A stretch of 64,000 nucleotides of DNA, taken from Epiperipatus broadwayi (taxonomy: Eukaryota > Onychophora > Udeonychophora > Euonychophora > Peripatidae). Positions 1 through 11,204 of this stretch are shown piece after piece (the first letter of the stretch is position 1; each line of letters opens with the position of its first letter). The notes under the pieces are model-generated. The model saw only the letters and a list, made by a program, of their open reading frames with translations. It had not been told where the DNA came from and made no database searches. The stretch is taken from NCBI GenBank assembly GCA_028023455.1, contig JAQFVV010012545.1, forward strand, positions 1,182,001 to 1,246,000, read 5' to 3'. The translations under genes and the position numbers were made by a program.

Positions 1-971
1 AATGACAATCAATGTAATTTCCAGCCTACACTATGTACAACAATATGTATTTCACTGACAAATAATATCTATTATATATGATCATTTATTAATAAGTTGA
101 GATTTAAAATCGGGTTATTTATATAACTTACATATATAAGATTTAAGAATTAAAAGACAACAAAAACAATTAATAAGAGACTTCTAGCATTTTTTATATT
201 ATTAATGTGAATAAATTCAAAATTTAATAACAATTTACTTATAATATGTACGACTATATATATCACATATAAATTACAATAGATAGAAAAATTTAATACT
301 CCATGAAAATTAACATTTTTTTAAAAAAAAAAATCATAACGACTGATTAAACTTCAAACTAATTTACATAATATAAATATCTAACTTTAAAACCAACATT
401 ATAAAAAGAAAATTAAAAAAAAAAAGATCAAATTTATTTACTATTTAATCTTCTTTACCATTTCTTCATTCCAGAGTTCAATAACTATTCAATCTGTTTT
501 TATTCATTCCGATGTGGGTTAAGATAACACTCAAAGTAGTTTAAATTGACAGACACGTGAATTCATGAGCCTTTAGTTTTATAGACAATTAACTAGTAAC
601 AATTTTCCTTTTTATTATTATCCGGATTAAGTTATGATGTATCAGTTAAAATGATAAACCGATTTAAATATTTAGTTTATGCTTATTTTGGATCGTTGTG
701 TCTGAATAGCTATTCATTCCATTGGTCTTCTACTCCGAATACTTGCTTGTCAGTAATTTACATAATTTTAAATAGATGTTATAATAAAATAGGACATGAC
801 AGGGCTTGAACCCTAAATCGTAAAATTATTCTTTAGTCTGTTTGTTGAAGAAATAAGAAAATGAATATTTTTCCAGCTTATTTTTAAAGATAGATGTTTA
901 AGAAATATATGTTAGAAAAATAAAAATGGAAAAAATAAAATGAAAGGACGTCTCTTTGGTCGTATATTTAT

Positions 972-1043
972 GATTACACCTCTCCACAAAGTGTTGAAAG
1001 TGAATAAACACTAGTCCTTACCTTGCGTGAGAGTGGTGTAATC
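972..1043. repeat. Short hairpin-forming inverted repeat
   Basis: GATTACACCTCTC at 972-984 is complementary to GAGAGTGGTGTAATC at 1029-1043, with two extra bases in the second arm and a loop of about 44 nt. The outer nine bases pair perfectly. It could be the remnant of a miniature foldback transposon or an RNA hairpin. No terminal duplication was found. Confidence 0.45.
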
Positions 1044-1612
1044 GAAATTACACTATAGAAGTATTTTATTATTCATTAAATGAATAATCTCTAGTCTAAT
1101 GAATAACTAATAAAAATTATTAATAAGCTTAAATATGAATATTGAAAGATACTAAAGGTAGTGCAATATAGGCAAACATGAATCTTGAATGATTAAATTT
1201 ATTACTGTTGTTTTTGGACAATAAAAAAATTAAAATTGAACTGGACAAAGCATATTGTAAGATGAAACATCCATAAATGAATGTCAAAATTTATTAATTT
1301 TTAATGGGTCAGTCGAATTTTAATAAACGGATTGTAGGTAATATTTGTTTGGAAATATGAATTATCATTTCCATGTATTCTTTTTTTGTTTTCTTTTAGG
1401 ATTTTTTTTCTTTGTTTGTTTCTTCATTGATTTTTTTTTGGAAATCTGTTATCATTATTGTTTCCAGTATTTTCATTTATTGTTTGGTACTTCATTTTTA
1501 ATGTTATGCTTAAGATTTTCTAATCACATCTACAGTTTTATATCTTTTATTATAGTCATTCTTCTTATTTTCAGATCTACATAGTAAATCAATACTTTAT
1601 ATGTTTTAGTTT

Positions 1613-1776
1613 TTGTTCGTTTTCTCTTTCTCCCTATCACTCCTCTTCTTTCCTATATTTCCTCTCTTTTTCTCCATTTTTTTCCTCTCCTTTCTATCTC
1701 GTTTATTTTTTCCTCTTCCTTATTTCTGTCTTCCCCTCTCTTTTTTATCTCCCCTCCCCATCATTTTTTTTTTTAG
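1613..1776 (+). other. Long polypyrimidine tract ending in T-run and AG
   Basis: About 160 nt are almost entirely C and T (runs of TCTCC, CCTCTT and TTTCC types) and end at about 1765-1776 in a T-run followed by AG. The form is that of a very strong splice-acceptor tract or of triplex-forming mirror DNA. The sequence after the AG shows no coding potential, so I do not call an exon. Confidence 0.5.
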
Positions 1777-3745
1777 TTCTTTTGCTACAATCTAAAATTA
1801 TTGTTTTGTTTTGTTTTGCTATTTGGAAATTATAAACAATATGTGAATTTATATATTTTTTATTTATATAGCTACCTTATAAAATGTTTATTATTTTTAA
1901 AAAATGTTAGTTTTTAATTATATCATTCATCTTATATCGGTTCTATTTTCCATTCCCCTCTTACCAATTTCATGATAAAAATTATAATTAAGCATTTGTT
2001 TTATCACTTTTTTTTTAACATTCATTTGTTTTTTCTTCCATTTATTCCCATATTTGACAAAGTTTAAAACTCTCTTTTTTTTTTCTTCAAAAACTAAACT
2101 TTGTCAATAAATGTCATTTACTTGAAAAATTTATGTTAGAAATCCATCTCTGTTAAAAATAACCGTTTTTATAGAAACAAATTGCATTTCAAAAATAGCA
2201 TATGACAATTGTAAGTTTAGTGAAATAAACCGATTGCAAATATTTCCAGCATGTAGAGATAACCTTCAGACATTTTTAGACTACAAGTATTACCGTTATG
2301 AATCCTTGTAAATCCTTTCTAGCTTCATTTACTGTGATTTATGAAACAAAATTTGGATTTTAAATTCACTTTCATTTGTTTTAAAAATAATTACTTGAAA
2401 AGAAATTGTCTACCATGAATTTACTTGACATAGGTGAGCTATTTATATTGATTAGCATTGAAAAGTTTATATTCAGTTAATTTCTTTTTTTTTTTCTTTT
2501 TTTTTGGAAAACTTGAAAAATAATTTAACTAAGATTAATCAAATTTTTTGCTAAGTTCTAAAGCAGTTGGTTCAGTGATGAATAACTTATTGGTGAGCAA
2601 ATGTTTTTGATTACGTTTCTAGGTACTAGAACAACTATGATTATTATGCTAATAGTAATTTAGCTCCATTTTCCCAAATTCTTTTAAATAGGCCACTAAT
2701 GTTCAATAAGAAATGAACAAATAATCCATATAAAATATTATAATTACTGTGATTTTCATTTTAATTTTTTTACATATATTACTACAGGAAAGTTTTACCC
2801 AATAATTGTAGTCCAAATATAATTGGTATTTTTTTATTAACTAAAAGAACTGTTTTATCTACCTATCACTTACATCCTATTTCTTCCGCTCTCTAGCAGT
2901 GGAAGTGGAACAGCATGGAGTCACTCTCAACCATCAGTTACAAACAGTTACAAAATAAGTATAAATATTTTCTAAATAAACCCTAATTGTAAAATGTTCC
3001 ACAGTAATAAAGACTTGTGAAAAGTTGCTTATCTATTGTTAGTCTATTGCACAAGTTATGTACACTATTGCTAAAATTATCTAACTGATAAAATTATATT
3101 TCTGCTAAGCTATGAATAAAAGAATAACTGTGTGTGGAATATTTTTAATAATCATTTTTTAAAGTATAGAATGGAGGAGAAAAGACTTTTATTCTTATCA
3201 TCAGGAATATAGTGAACATCACATGACTGAAATAATCTTAAAGAAAGTAACAATTAAGCATTAATTTATTACTAATGAATTATTTTGGAAATGGATTGTA
3301 ACCATAATCCAGTTTGCAAATATTCTTCTTCTATTGACCTACCAATTAGAGAGAAAGATTGTGAAAACCAAAACTGAGGCTTGAAGCTACATAATTTTTT
3401 TCAGGTTCTAACACAAGCTTAGAATTTATTTTTAAGTTGCTGGCCCATAACAATAGAGTTATCAATCCAATTATTAATCAGTAAATGACTTCATAGAATT
3501 CTTAGATAGAGGGTAAAATAAGAAGAAAAATATAATACCTTATTAATAACTTATGTCTATTTTGATCTCATTTTTTACCTCATTGATTCTCTACAAAAAG
3601 GAAATCGGAGAGATCTTTGCCCTGATATTACTTTAAATCTGCTTTGAATATGTATAAAATAATTTGTGGCATATAAAATAAAAACTATTTTAAATGATCA
3701 AATTTCAATGTTAAAATTTGTCCATAATGTTTCCATCTATGTATA

Positions 3746-4069
3746 AAATTAAAAAATAATCAATTTAAAACAAAATTGAAATAGACAACTCATTATAAAT
3801 AAAAATATTATTTAATACTTCAATCCAGCTTTCATTCCTTAATGGAATCTTTGTATATATTTTAATAATTATATTTATTGTAATGAAATGGAAATAATGT
3901 CCATTGGGGAGAATTGCTGTAGGGTAATTAGTTAACTGATTGTGTAAAAAAGAATCATCTTGAAAAAGTTCCTTTAAGGAATGAAAGTTGGATTGATGTA
4001 TTAAATAATATTTTTATTTATAGTGAGTTGTCTATTTCAATTTTGTTTTAAATTGATTATTTTTAATTT
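3746..4069. mobile_element. Foldback (MITE-like) element with ~100 bp inverted arms
   Basis: The left arm (3746-3845) and right arm (3971-4069) are inverted copies differing at only a handful of positions; both contain the inverted-matching block AAACAAAATTGAAATAGACA. The spacer of about 125 bp (3846-3970) is unrelated to the arms. A diverged single arm lies at about 6418-6500, so this is a dispersed family. No protein is encoded. I could not identify target-site duplications or place the element in a superfamily. Confidence 0.65.
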
Positions 4070-4994
4070 AAATGAAAATATTAAAGTTTCATTATAGTCT
4101 ATTTTCATGATATAGTGAATGCTATAAGTAATAAATATATTTGAATATAGCTGATTTGAACTAGTTTTCTAATATATTACTATAACTCTCTTCAGAAAAT
4201 AGGAAAATAATATATACACACAAAGTCCTCTAATAATCATGTTTTAACATTATTATTTTATCTGTTACATTATTAATTGTATGAAGGTTTTTGATGGTGG
4301 CAGTGTACTTGTAGTTAGTTATATGTTGGATTCTTTCCATTGAAAGGGTCAATTGTTTTCAGAAAAATTCAAACTTTAATTATATTTTTCCAAATATGTT
4401 TTAAATCCCACTGTTTCAAGTGATATGTTTCTTCTCTCTTCTTTAAGTATTGTTAGTGTGGTCAAAGACAGATAGCACAGGAATTAGTCTGTTAAGCTTT
4501 AGATTCATGATTACTGAATTTAAGGTAGCACTCTAAGTAATTAGATTTTGGTAGAATAACCTACTTGTCTAGAGTGTCCATTTAAATTGAGTTTTCATGA
4601 ATCAAAAGATTATCAACTCAATTCCCATGGTAGCACTTTTGCTGATAAGATCGGCAACATTTACAGGATAGGAAACTAATGTACTAACTTATGTATTTTT
4701 ATTAATGATTAAATATATTTGGAAAAGTATAAACAAATATTGAATTTTTTTTTAAAAAAAATTAATAATTTCGAGGATGGAAATATGCCAGCATATAATT
4801 AAACAAAATTTAAAATTTTTGTTTGGAACAACTCTATAATATAAAACAATATATAATTATAACTCAAACTATATGTAACTGAAATGGAAGTAACTGTGCC
4901 TTCTAATGAATTATGTAATGTAAATAAACAATTATGATACAGACTGGTAAAGGACACATAATTCAATGAAAAGCATAGTTACTTTTGTTTCAGT

Positions 4995-5032
<38 letters not shown>

Positions 5033-5284
5033 ATGTTCTAATATGAATTAAGCTCTGAAACACATCACATTTCATGTCATAATTCATGATTCAGAAATAC
5101 TAGTACCTTAAAATTTTTGTAGTGAACATCTAAATTATGTTCTAGGAAACACATATTGATTCAGAGATGATATTTCCGGTAGGGTATATACTACATATAT
5201 ATAAATATCAATAACTAATTTGTAAATATGTAATATATATATAGTAACAGTAAATTAAAACAAAATATGCCTTACATACAAAAA
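4070..5284. other. AT-rich non-coding stretch
   Basis: No coding potential was seen on either strand. It contains the compound TA/TG microsatellite at 4995-5032. Confidence 0.65.
4995..5032. repeat. Compound (TA)n(TG)n microsatellite
   Basis: A run of alternating TA passes directly into alternating TG, about 38 nt in all. Confidence 0.9.
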
Positions 5285-5745
5285 TAAAGTTGTAATTAGA
5301 GGGGATTTGAATCCAGACTTTCAAGCTCGCTTCAGTCATCCACTCCATCTTATACAACCGATACACATGACCACATGCATGTGAAAAAGATAATCGATCT
5401 CCAATATGCATATTTTGCACTGAATGAGCACATCAATTGGTCTGGATCATAATCTCCCACACCTATACATAATCAGTGCTCAGGCTATATTAAGATAGCA
5501 AATTTTCAAACTTTAATGAACAAGCTTCAATCTTCTCCACTCTCAAACTTTTCATCCATCAATATCATTGGAAAATCTAATGTTGTCATGTCCTTGTTTG
5601 CCAATTTTATTGCAATACCCATATTGATCATAAGTCATTCTGACCTTTCATATGTAAGACCTTAAGACCATTTAAATACATAGAAGAGGAATGGACAGAA
5701 TACAGGTTGAGGATGTAATATTTAAATACTAGTATGTACACTTAA
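5285..5745 (-). repeat. HH-repeat unit 1 (~460 bp, hammerhead-like)
   Basis: This is a diverged copy of the ~460 bp repeat that also forms the array at 41.8-44.4 kb. Read on the minus strand it shows a tRNA-like B box (GGATTCAAATCCCC, near 5300-5315) and, further upstream, a strongly mutated hammerhead-like core near 5400-5440 (TTGATGT in place of CTGATGA). It is followed head-to-tail by unit 2. Confidence 0.65.
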
Positions 5746-6060
5746 GCTAGATGTAATTAGAGGGATTTGAACTCAGGCTTTCAAACTCTCTTCAATCATC
5801 CACTCCACCTTATACAACTGATACACATGTGAACAAAATAAATGATCTCCAATATACATATTTCACAATGAACCAGCACTCATCAGTTGGTCTGGATCAT
5901 TATCTCACACATATATATAATAGTGCTCAGTTTATATTAAGATAGCAAATCTTTAAACATTAATGGACAAGGGGGGGTTCAATCTTCTACACTCTTCAGC
6001 AAACCATACCATTCAAATCCCCTCTAATAACATCTAGTTTAAGTATATATACTATACTTT
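5746..6060 (-). repeat. HH-repeat unit 2 (truncated), best-kept ribozyme core
   Basis: This is a second copy in the same orientation, cut short at about 6000-6060 where the inverted copy begins. It keeps both conserved boxes of the hammerhead-like core (CTGATGA and GAAA, minus strand) and the downstream B-box-like GAGTTCAAATCCC near 5763-5776. Text shared with the 42-44 kb copies includes GAACCAGCACTCATCA and GTGCTCAGTTTATATTAAGA. Confidence 0.65.
5849..5890 (-). ncRNA. Hammerhead-like ribozyme motif (degenerate copy)
   Basis: Read on the minus strand: CCAA (5890-5887), CTGATGA (5886-5880), a helix II region that is weak in this copy, GAAA (5864-5861), a short self-pairing TATGTATA, then an ATA triplet and TTGG (5852-5849). 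CCAA pairs with TTGG as helix I and ATA is a permitted cleavage triplet. The order of parts is that of a type I hammerhead. Helix II carries a C/U mismatch and several wobbles, so activity is doubtful for this copy. The call leans on the better helix II in sister copies. Confidence 0.4.
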
Positions 6061-6610
6061 GTATTTAAATAGTACAGATTCAGCCTGTATTCTGCCATCC
6101 CTTTTCTGTGTATTTTAAATAGTCTTAAGGACCTACATATGAGAAGTCAGAATAAGTTATGATCAACATGTATATGACAACAAAATTGGTAAACAAGGGC
6201 TTTGAGCATGCCATCATCAGATTTTCATTGATATGGATGCCTGAAGATTTGGAAAGTGGAGAACACTGAAGCCGGTCCAGTAAAGTTTGAAGATTTGCTA
6301 TATTAATATAAACCAAGCACATAGGTGTGGGAGATGATGATCTAGATCAACTGGATGAGTTCTAGTTCAGCATGAGTACATATATTGGAGATTATTCATT
6401 TATTTCACTTGTAAATAAATAATCAATCAAACAAGATTGAAATAAACAACTATTAATAAGTATATTTAAATCATTATCAAACCGGCTTTCATAGTGATTT
6501 CACTTGTATATTGTTATATGTATCGGTTGTATAAGATGGAGTGGAAGATTGAAGGGAGCTTGAAAAGTCAGGGCTCAAATCCCCTTTAATTACATCTAGA
6601 TTAAGTATAT
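6061..6610 (+). repeat. HH-repeat unit 3, inverted relative to units 1-2
   Basis: This is an opposite-orientation copy starting at the CAGCCTGTATTCTGCCATCC-type block and ending with a tRNA-like segment (GGAGTGGAAGATTGAAG, then GGCTCAAATCCCC, about 6538-6585). The hammerhead-like box near 6345 has an inserted base (CTGGATGA). An unrelated foldback-family arm is inserted at about 6418-6500. The switch from two minus units to a plus unit mirrors the layout of the 42-44 kb array. Confidence 0.6.
6418..6500. repeat. Diverged arm of the 3.7 kb foldback family
   Basis: The order AATCAAT, GATTGAAATA, ACAACT and CCGGCTTTCAT matches the left arm of the foldback element at 3746-3845 with substitutions. 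It interrupts HH-repeat unit 3, which dates the insertion after that repeat. Confidence 0.45.
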
Positions 6611-7936
6611 ATATATACCATAGTCGTATTTAAATAATAAAGTTTATATTTTAAGCTGTATTAATATATATGTGTGTGTTTGCTTAATGCATATAATAAT
6701 TCACCAATCCATACATATTCGACCACTAATTCATTTTAGTATTATTGTTTTTTTATATATACCAGTAATCAATGTTGATGAATGCTATAATTTATTTTAG
6801 TGAAGGGTTGAAATAATAAACTCAAGCTAAATATTCTTGAAATGAAGTTCAACATGTCACTTACAGTGCATGAATGTCATATGATCTGCAATTCTAACCA
6901 TTCAATTATTTTTTTTTAATTTAATGCTGAAACTGAATAACGCATCTATATACAATAATCTTATCATTGTTTGTATCTACAAAAAGCATCAAAATTTTTT
7001 GATCAAATAAAATATTTTTTTCATTTCGTGAAATTCTAACCTAGATGCCTTAATATTTTCCCTAAATAGGTGTGGTTTAATAATCAATTCTAATTTAACT
7101 TTTTTTATTAATTTATTTTTAATCACCAAATAAATTTATTTTAAAATGTTTTTTTTATTTTTAAGTAAGGCATTGCAATATATCATAAATATTTAAATTA
7201 TTTATTTATTTGAAATTCGTAAAATTTTATGCAAAGTTATTATATCATTAGTCCTAGATTATATATCATCAAACTGATGTCATCTCACACTAATTATAAA
7301 AATGTATTCTTCAGAAGAAGATATTATCTGCTTGTATTTTCAGTCAACCATTGTTATGAAAGAGTCTTTTTATTTGTTTATTTATTTTTCTTCTCATACA
7401 TTTCTTTTTTTTTTATCAACATGCATCATATTCCAGAAAAAACATGACTAATTTTCTCTCCAAGCTACATGTGCAACATCATCTCAAACAGCATATAGTA
7501 ATGTATTTCAGTGATTCACCACAAAACAGTTTAAAGCACTAGCATCTCTGAATCTGTAATAGTGTTTTATAGCTTCTTCAAACATCTTCAATGCTTTCCC
7601 TGCCATCATGAAATCTTAAAACAACTTGGAAACATTCTTGCAATTCATGGTTTCACTACTTCACACAGTCTGAATCACTTCAAACATTTCAGTAACAGTT
7701 TTGTTCAGTTTAAAATAAAATTTAATGTTAGCATGTTGTTCCATGTGGATTGAGGTATGAAACATTATATCACATTTTATGGTATCACTTGTGATCCAGT
7801 CATGCTATCACCTTAAATTTTTTGTAATAAAGAGAAAAGTATGATGCTATGTAACATATATGTTGATTCAAGATGATATTATATGCAATTTGAGGGAGTA
7901 TTAGACACCAGTTGACTTTTCACTAGGACATAACTT
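6611..7936. other. AT-rich non-coding stretch, nothing recognised
   Basis: Open frames at 7229-7447 and 7562-7753 are short and low-complexity, with no recognisable domain. No repeat family was identified. Confidence 0.6.
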
Positions 7937-8240
7937 GAATAGGATGGTTCAGTTGGTTAGAGCATTGCCTTAAAATTCACTATTCAAGAATTTAAGGGTC
8001 CCGGTTCAAATCCTATGCTAGTACTGACACTGGTCATGCCAGCAACAGCGGAAGAAGAGGGGAGAATAATACCTCTTGAAACATTGTGCATATACTAACC
8101 TGTTTGATGTGCTATTACTAACAGTTGAATGTATTTGGAATATGTAAATAAAGTTAATTTTTTCTAAAGACATTCAATATACATATTAGATGATGGAAAT
8201 AGTCCAACACCATCATCATAAACCTTTATGAAAACATTAA
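7937..8240 (+). mobile_element. tRNA-derived SINE
   Basis: The head looks like a tRNA: an A-box-like TGGTTCAGTTGG at 7945-7956 and a B-box GGTTCAAATCC at 8003-8013, spaced as in a tRNA with an insertion in the variable region. These are internal RNA polymerase III promoter elements. The body (GCCAGCAACAGCGGAAGAAG, then ACATTGTGCATATACTA) and tail (TCTAAAGACATTCA, then ATCATAAACCTTTATGAAAAC) recur at 23.76-24.26 kb, which confirms a dispersed family. It has no coding capacity. Confidence 0.75.
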
Positions 8241-9096
8241 ATATATATATATATAGAGAGAGACGTATATATCACCAGGGTTTGAACTTGTATAGAAATT
8301 TAATTTTTTTAAAAATATAAAGAAACTAGGATTTTTTTAATCTCAGTAACAGGTTTGTATCCATCATATCTAGATTTCTGTTTGATATATTGATGTCTGG
8401 CGTATTTTTAATTGGAAAATAATTCTTAAGATAATCTGGTTTATAATATAAAGGTGAATGCATTATTCATAAAGCAAAAATACAATGGTAATTTGATGGT
8501 TTCTTCACTAATCTTGAAAAAGATATATTATGCCTATGGGTGTTGAGTCTAATATTTGCCTTTATAAAACTAGATTACTTAAAAAATGAAACGGTAATCG
8601 AGTTAAAATGATATATTTTATAAAATTATTATACTGTTATTTTACTTTAGCTGAAAGTGCAAACGACTCTAATCTTTTTCTTTTTTTTTTTTTTCAAAAT
8701 GCTCAATCATTGCTTTGATTTTGTCTGATATAAAAGAGGATTTTTTTTATTATTTCTTATTAGCGAATTACACTTTTACTAATCGCAAACTCATTAATTT
8801 TAGTCAGCCATAACTTTTGCCACTTATGTTGTTCGTTCGTCTTTCATTTAAAATTCAATTAGTAAAATATATTTTAAATAATATATGTAATAAATATTTC
8901 AAGCAACCTATGTTTGTAATGTGTATTTAAAGAATGTATTTTTGTATGTCATATCAATAAATATTATTCTTCGAATAAATAAAAGTAGTTTTATAAATTA
9001 CATTATATTGTTTACAGCATATCATGTTGAATGTCGATGAGATGAAGTTTTTGTCAGTATTATGAATTTTTTGTTGAAAAAGAGTGTTGTATTATA
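8241..9096. other. AT-rich non-coding stretch
   Basis: It holds a short TA/GA microsatellite near 8236-8262 and T-runs near 8680-8695. No gene or repeat family was recognised. Confidence 0.6.
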
Positions 9097-9250
9097 CAGT
9101 AGCGTCTCTAAAGTCGGCCAACCGGGCATATGTTCAGGGGCTAGCGGGGCCTCATACCGAGCTATCTTATTTTAATCAACAACACAAATCTTACGCATTA
9201 ATAAAATAGATCAGAGTCCAACATTTGATGCGAGTTCTTATACACAAAGT

Positions 9251-10033
9251 GTTATATCTGCCAGTCTGACTGTGCAAATGTTATATCCGCAAGTAAGACT
9301 GTGCGCTCAGCAAATAACTATGTTCAATATTTTACTCAGTCTGAATAGCGAATAGTTTGCAACACTCTATCTCCATAATTCTCTGGTAACGGATGCTCTT
9401 GCTCCGCAACAAATGCTCTACTCTGCAACGAATGCTCTGCTCTGCAACTAATGCTCTTCTGCTCTGCAACTAATGCTCTACTCTGCAACGAATGCTCTGC
9501 TCTGCAACGAATGCTCTGCTCTGCAACTAATGCTCTTCTGCTCTGCAACTAATGCTCTACTCTGCAACAAATGCTCGGCTCTGCAACTAATGCTCTGCTC
9601 CGCAACTAATACTCTACTCTGCTGCGGTCTCCCCATTTCTGTGGGCTCTTCCAGCTACACCCGTGGACTACATTTCCACTGGGCGCTGGTCATTTACCGC
9701 CAGCACTGATGCGAGATATCTCTACTCAAAACTACTAGATGTCTATTGCTGTTGTACTCCAAATATGGCTGCTAATAACTGCCTTGCCCCTGCATAGTTG
9801 TTACACCGTCTTTTATTGCTTGCTGATAACTGTAGCAATTAATCCTTGCCCAATCAGGTAATGTCTTTTATCCAGAAATATTTGCAATCAGCAAATATCT
9901 CTTGGAATTATCGTCCGCCATTACATTACTTAACTTTCTCCATTATCAGTGCGTGATCTACAACAACCACTCAAACAATTCTAGTTTTTCTGGAGTGCAC
10001 AAACATGTCTGCCATTTTTACAAAATGCTACAC
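9251..10033. repeat. Direct repeat copy 1 inside the hAT-like element
   Basis: This ~780 bp block begins GTTATATCTGCC and ends AAAATGCTACAC. It is repeated at 10278-11021 with high identity, including the 17-19 bp minisatellite in the middle. The two copies are separated by about 244 bp of non-duplicated sequence. Confidence 0.85.
9392..9622. repeat. 19 bp minisatellite, copy 1 (~12 units)
   Basis: Units follow the pattern ATGCTCTRCTCTGCAACNA, mostly 19 bp with some 22 bp variants carrying an extra TTC. Open frames on both strands here simply translate the repeat (Ala-Leu-Gln-Ser-type peptides) and are not genes. Confidence 0.9.
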
Positions 10034-10277
10034 CTCCCTCCACTCCAGAAAAACCCTTGTTGCAATTCCTTGATGTTTTCTTTTTCTATTCCTACTTGGC
10101 AGAAACATGTTTCCTGTTATTTCCAAACTTAGAGCGTTGTTATATCACGTAGACCTGCTATTCACTTCCGTTATTAACTGGGATTTCCATTTTTACCTGT
10201 TTTCTCCATCTATGGCTAAGCTTGTTGTATGCAAAACTTATTCACTACTCCCACGTTCCAAATGCGACTGCGCCAAT

Positions 10278-11021
10278 GTTATATCCGCCAGACTGACTGT
10301 GCAAATGTTATATCCGCAAGTAAGACTGTGCAGTCAGCAAATAACTATTATGTTCAATATTTTACTCAGTCTGAATAGCGAATAGTTTGCAACACTCTAT
10401 CTCCATAATTCTCTGGCAATGGATGCTCTTGCTCTGCAACAAATTCTCTACTGTGCAACGAATGCTCTGCTCTGCAACTAATGCTCTTCTGCTCTGCAAC
10501 TAATGCTCTACTCTGCAATGAATGCTCGGCTCTGCAACTAATGCTCTGCTCTGCAATTAATGTTCTTCTCTGCAACTAATGCTCTTCTCTGCAACTAATG
10601 CTCTACTCTGCTGTGGTCTCCCCATTTCTGTGGGTTCTTCCAGTTACACCCGTGGACTACATTTCCACTGGGCGCTGGTCATTTACCGCCAGCACTGATG
10701 CGAGATATCTCTACTTAAACTACTAGACATCTACTGCTGTTGTACTCCAAATATGGCTGCTAATAACTGCCTTGCCCCTGTGTAGTTGTTACACCATCTT
10801 TTATTGCTTGCTGATAACTGTAGCAATTAATCCTTGTCCAATCAGGTAACATCTTTTATCCAGAAATATTTGCAATCAGCAAATATCTCTTGGAATTATC
10901 GTCCGCCATTACGTTACTTAACTTGCTCCGTTATCAGCGTGCGATCTACAACAACCCCTCGAACAATTCTAGTTTTTCTGGAGTGCACAAACATGTCTGC
11001 CATTTTTACAAAATGCTACAC
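10278..11021. repeat. Direct repeat copy 2 inside the hAT-like element
   Basis: This is the second copy of the 9251-10033 block, starting GTTATATCCGCC and ending AAAATGCTACAC. It is shorter, mainly because its minisatellite has fewer units. Confidence 0.85.
10422..10612. repeat. 19 bp minisatellite, copy 2 (~10 units)
   Basis: The same 19 bp unit as at 9392-9622, with about two fewer units and independent substitutions. Unit number therefore changed after the block was duplicated. Confidence 0.88.
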
Positions 11022-11204
11022 AAAGAGTAAATGTAATGAAGTACATCAAATTTCCTAAAGTCCCATCGTTTGAACGTTTTTAAAAAAATAAATGTATATG
11101 TTCATTTCTTGCATTAAAAATTTAAAGTTTGTTTACTTTTTTCACTTATTGGGGGCCCCACTCCATATTTGTGCCTAGGGATCAAAATTCAAAGGATGGC
11201 GCTG

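Larger units (their letters stand above)
1..3745. other. AT-rich non-coding stretch, no gene seen
   Basis: All six frames are closed by frequent stops. The two open frames around 1345-1795 are low-complexity Phe/Ser/Leu translations of a T- and C-rich run, not protein-like. Apart from the hairpin at 972-1043 and the pyrimidine tract at 1613-1776, I see nothing recognisable. A short stretch near 795-810 (inverted GGGCTTGAACCC) resembles a tRNA B box, but has no convincing A box beside it. Confidence 0.7.
9097..11204. mobile_element. Non-autonomous hAT-like DNA transposon (2.1 kb)
   Basis: The left end starts CAGTAGCGTCTCTAAAG, followed by GGGCATATGTTCAGGGGC and GGGGCC. The reverse complement of the right end starts CAGCGCCATCCTTTGAA, followed by AGGCACAAATATGGAG and GGGGCCCC. 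The two ends match in order and spacing as imperfect terminal inverted repeats, and CAG ends with an inner GGGGCC block are common in hAT elements. The flanking 8-mers (GTATTATA and GTATATGC) agree only partly, so the duplication is weak. It encodes no transposase. The interior is a direct duplication with minisatellites, and it is clearly more GC-rich than its surroundings. Confidence 0.55.

Noticed and set aside
1345-1795. Hydrophobic open frames that could be membrane proteins
   Set aside because: They consist of Phe/Ser/Leu from T- and C-runs; this is low-complexity DNA.
9336-9709. Open frames on both strands with Cys/Ala/Leu/Gln-rich repeats
   Set aside because: They are translations of the 19 bp minisatellite; unit lengths of 19 and 22 bp shift frame and there is no start or splice context.
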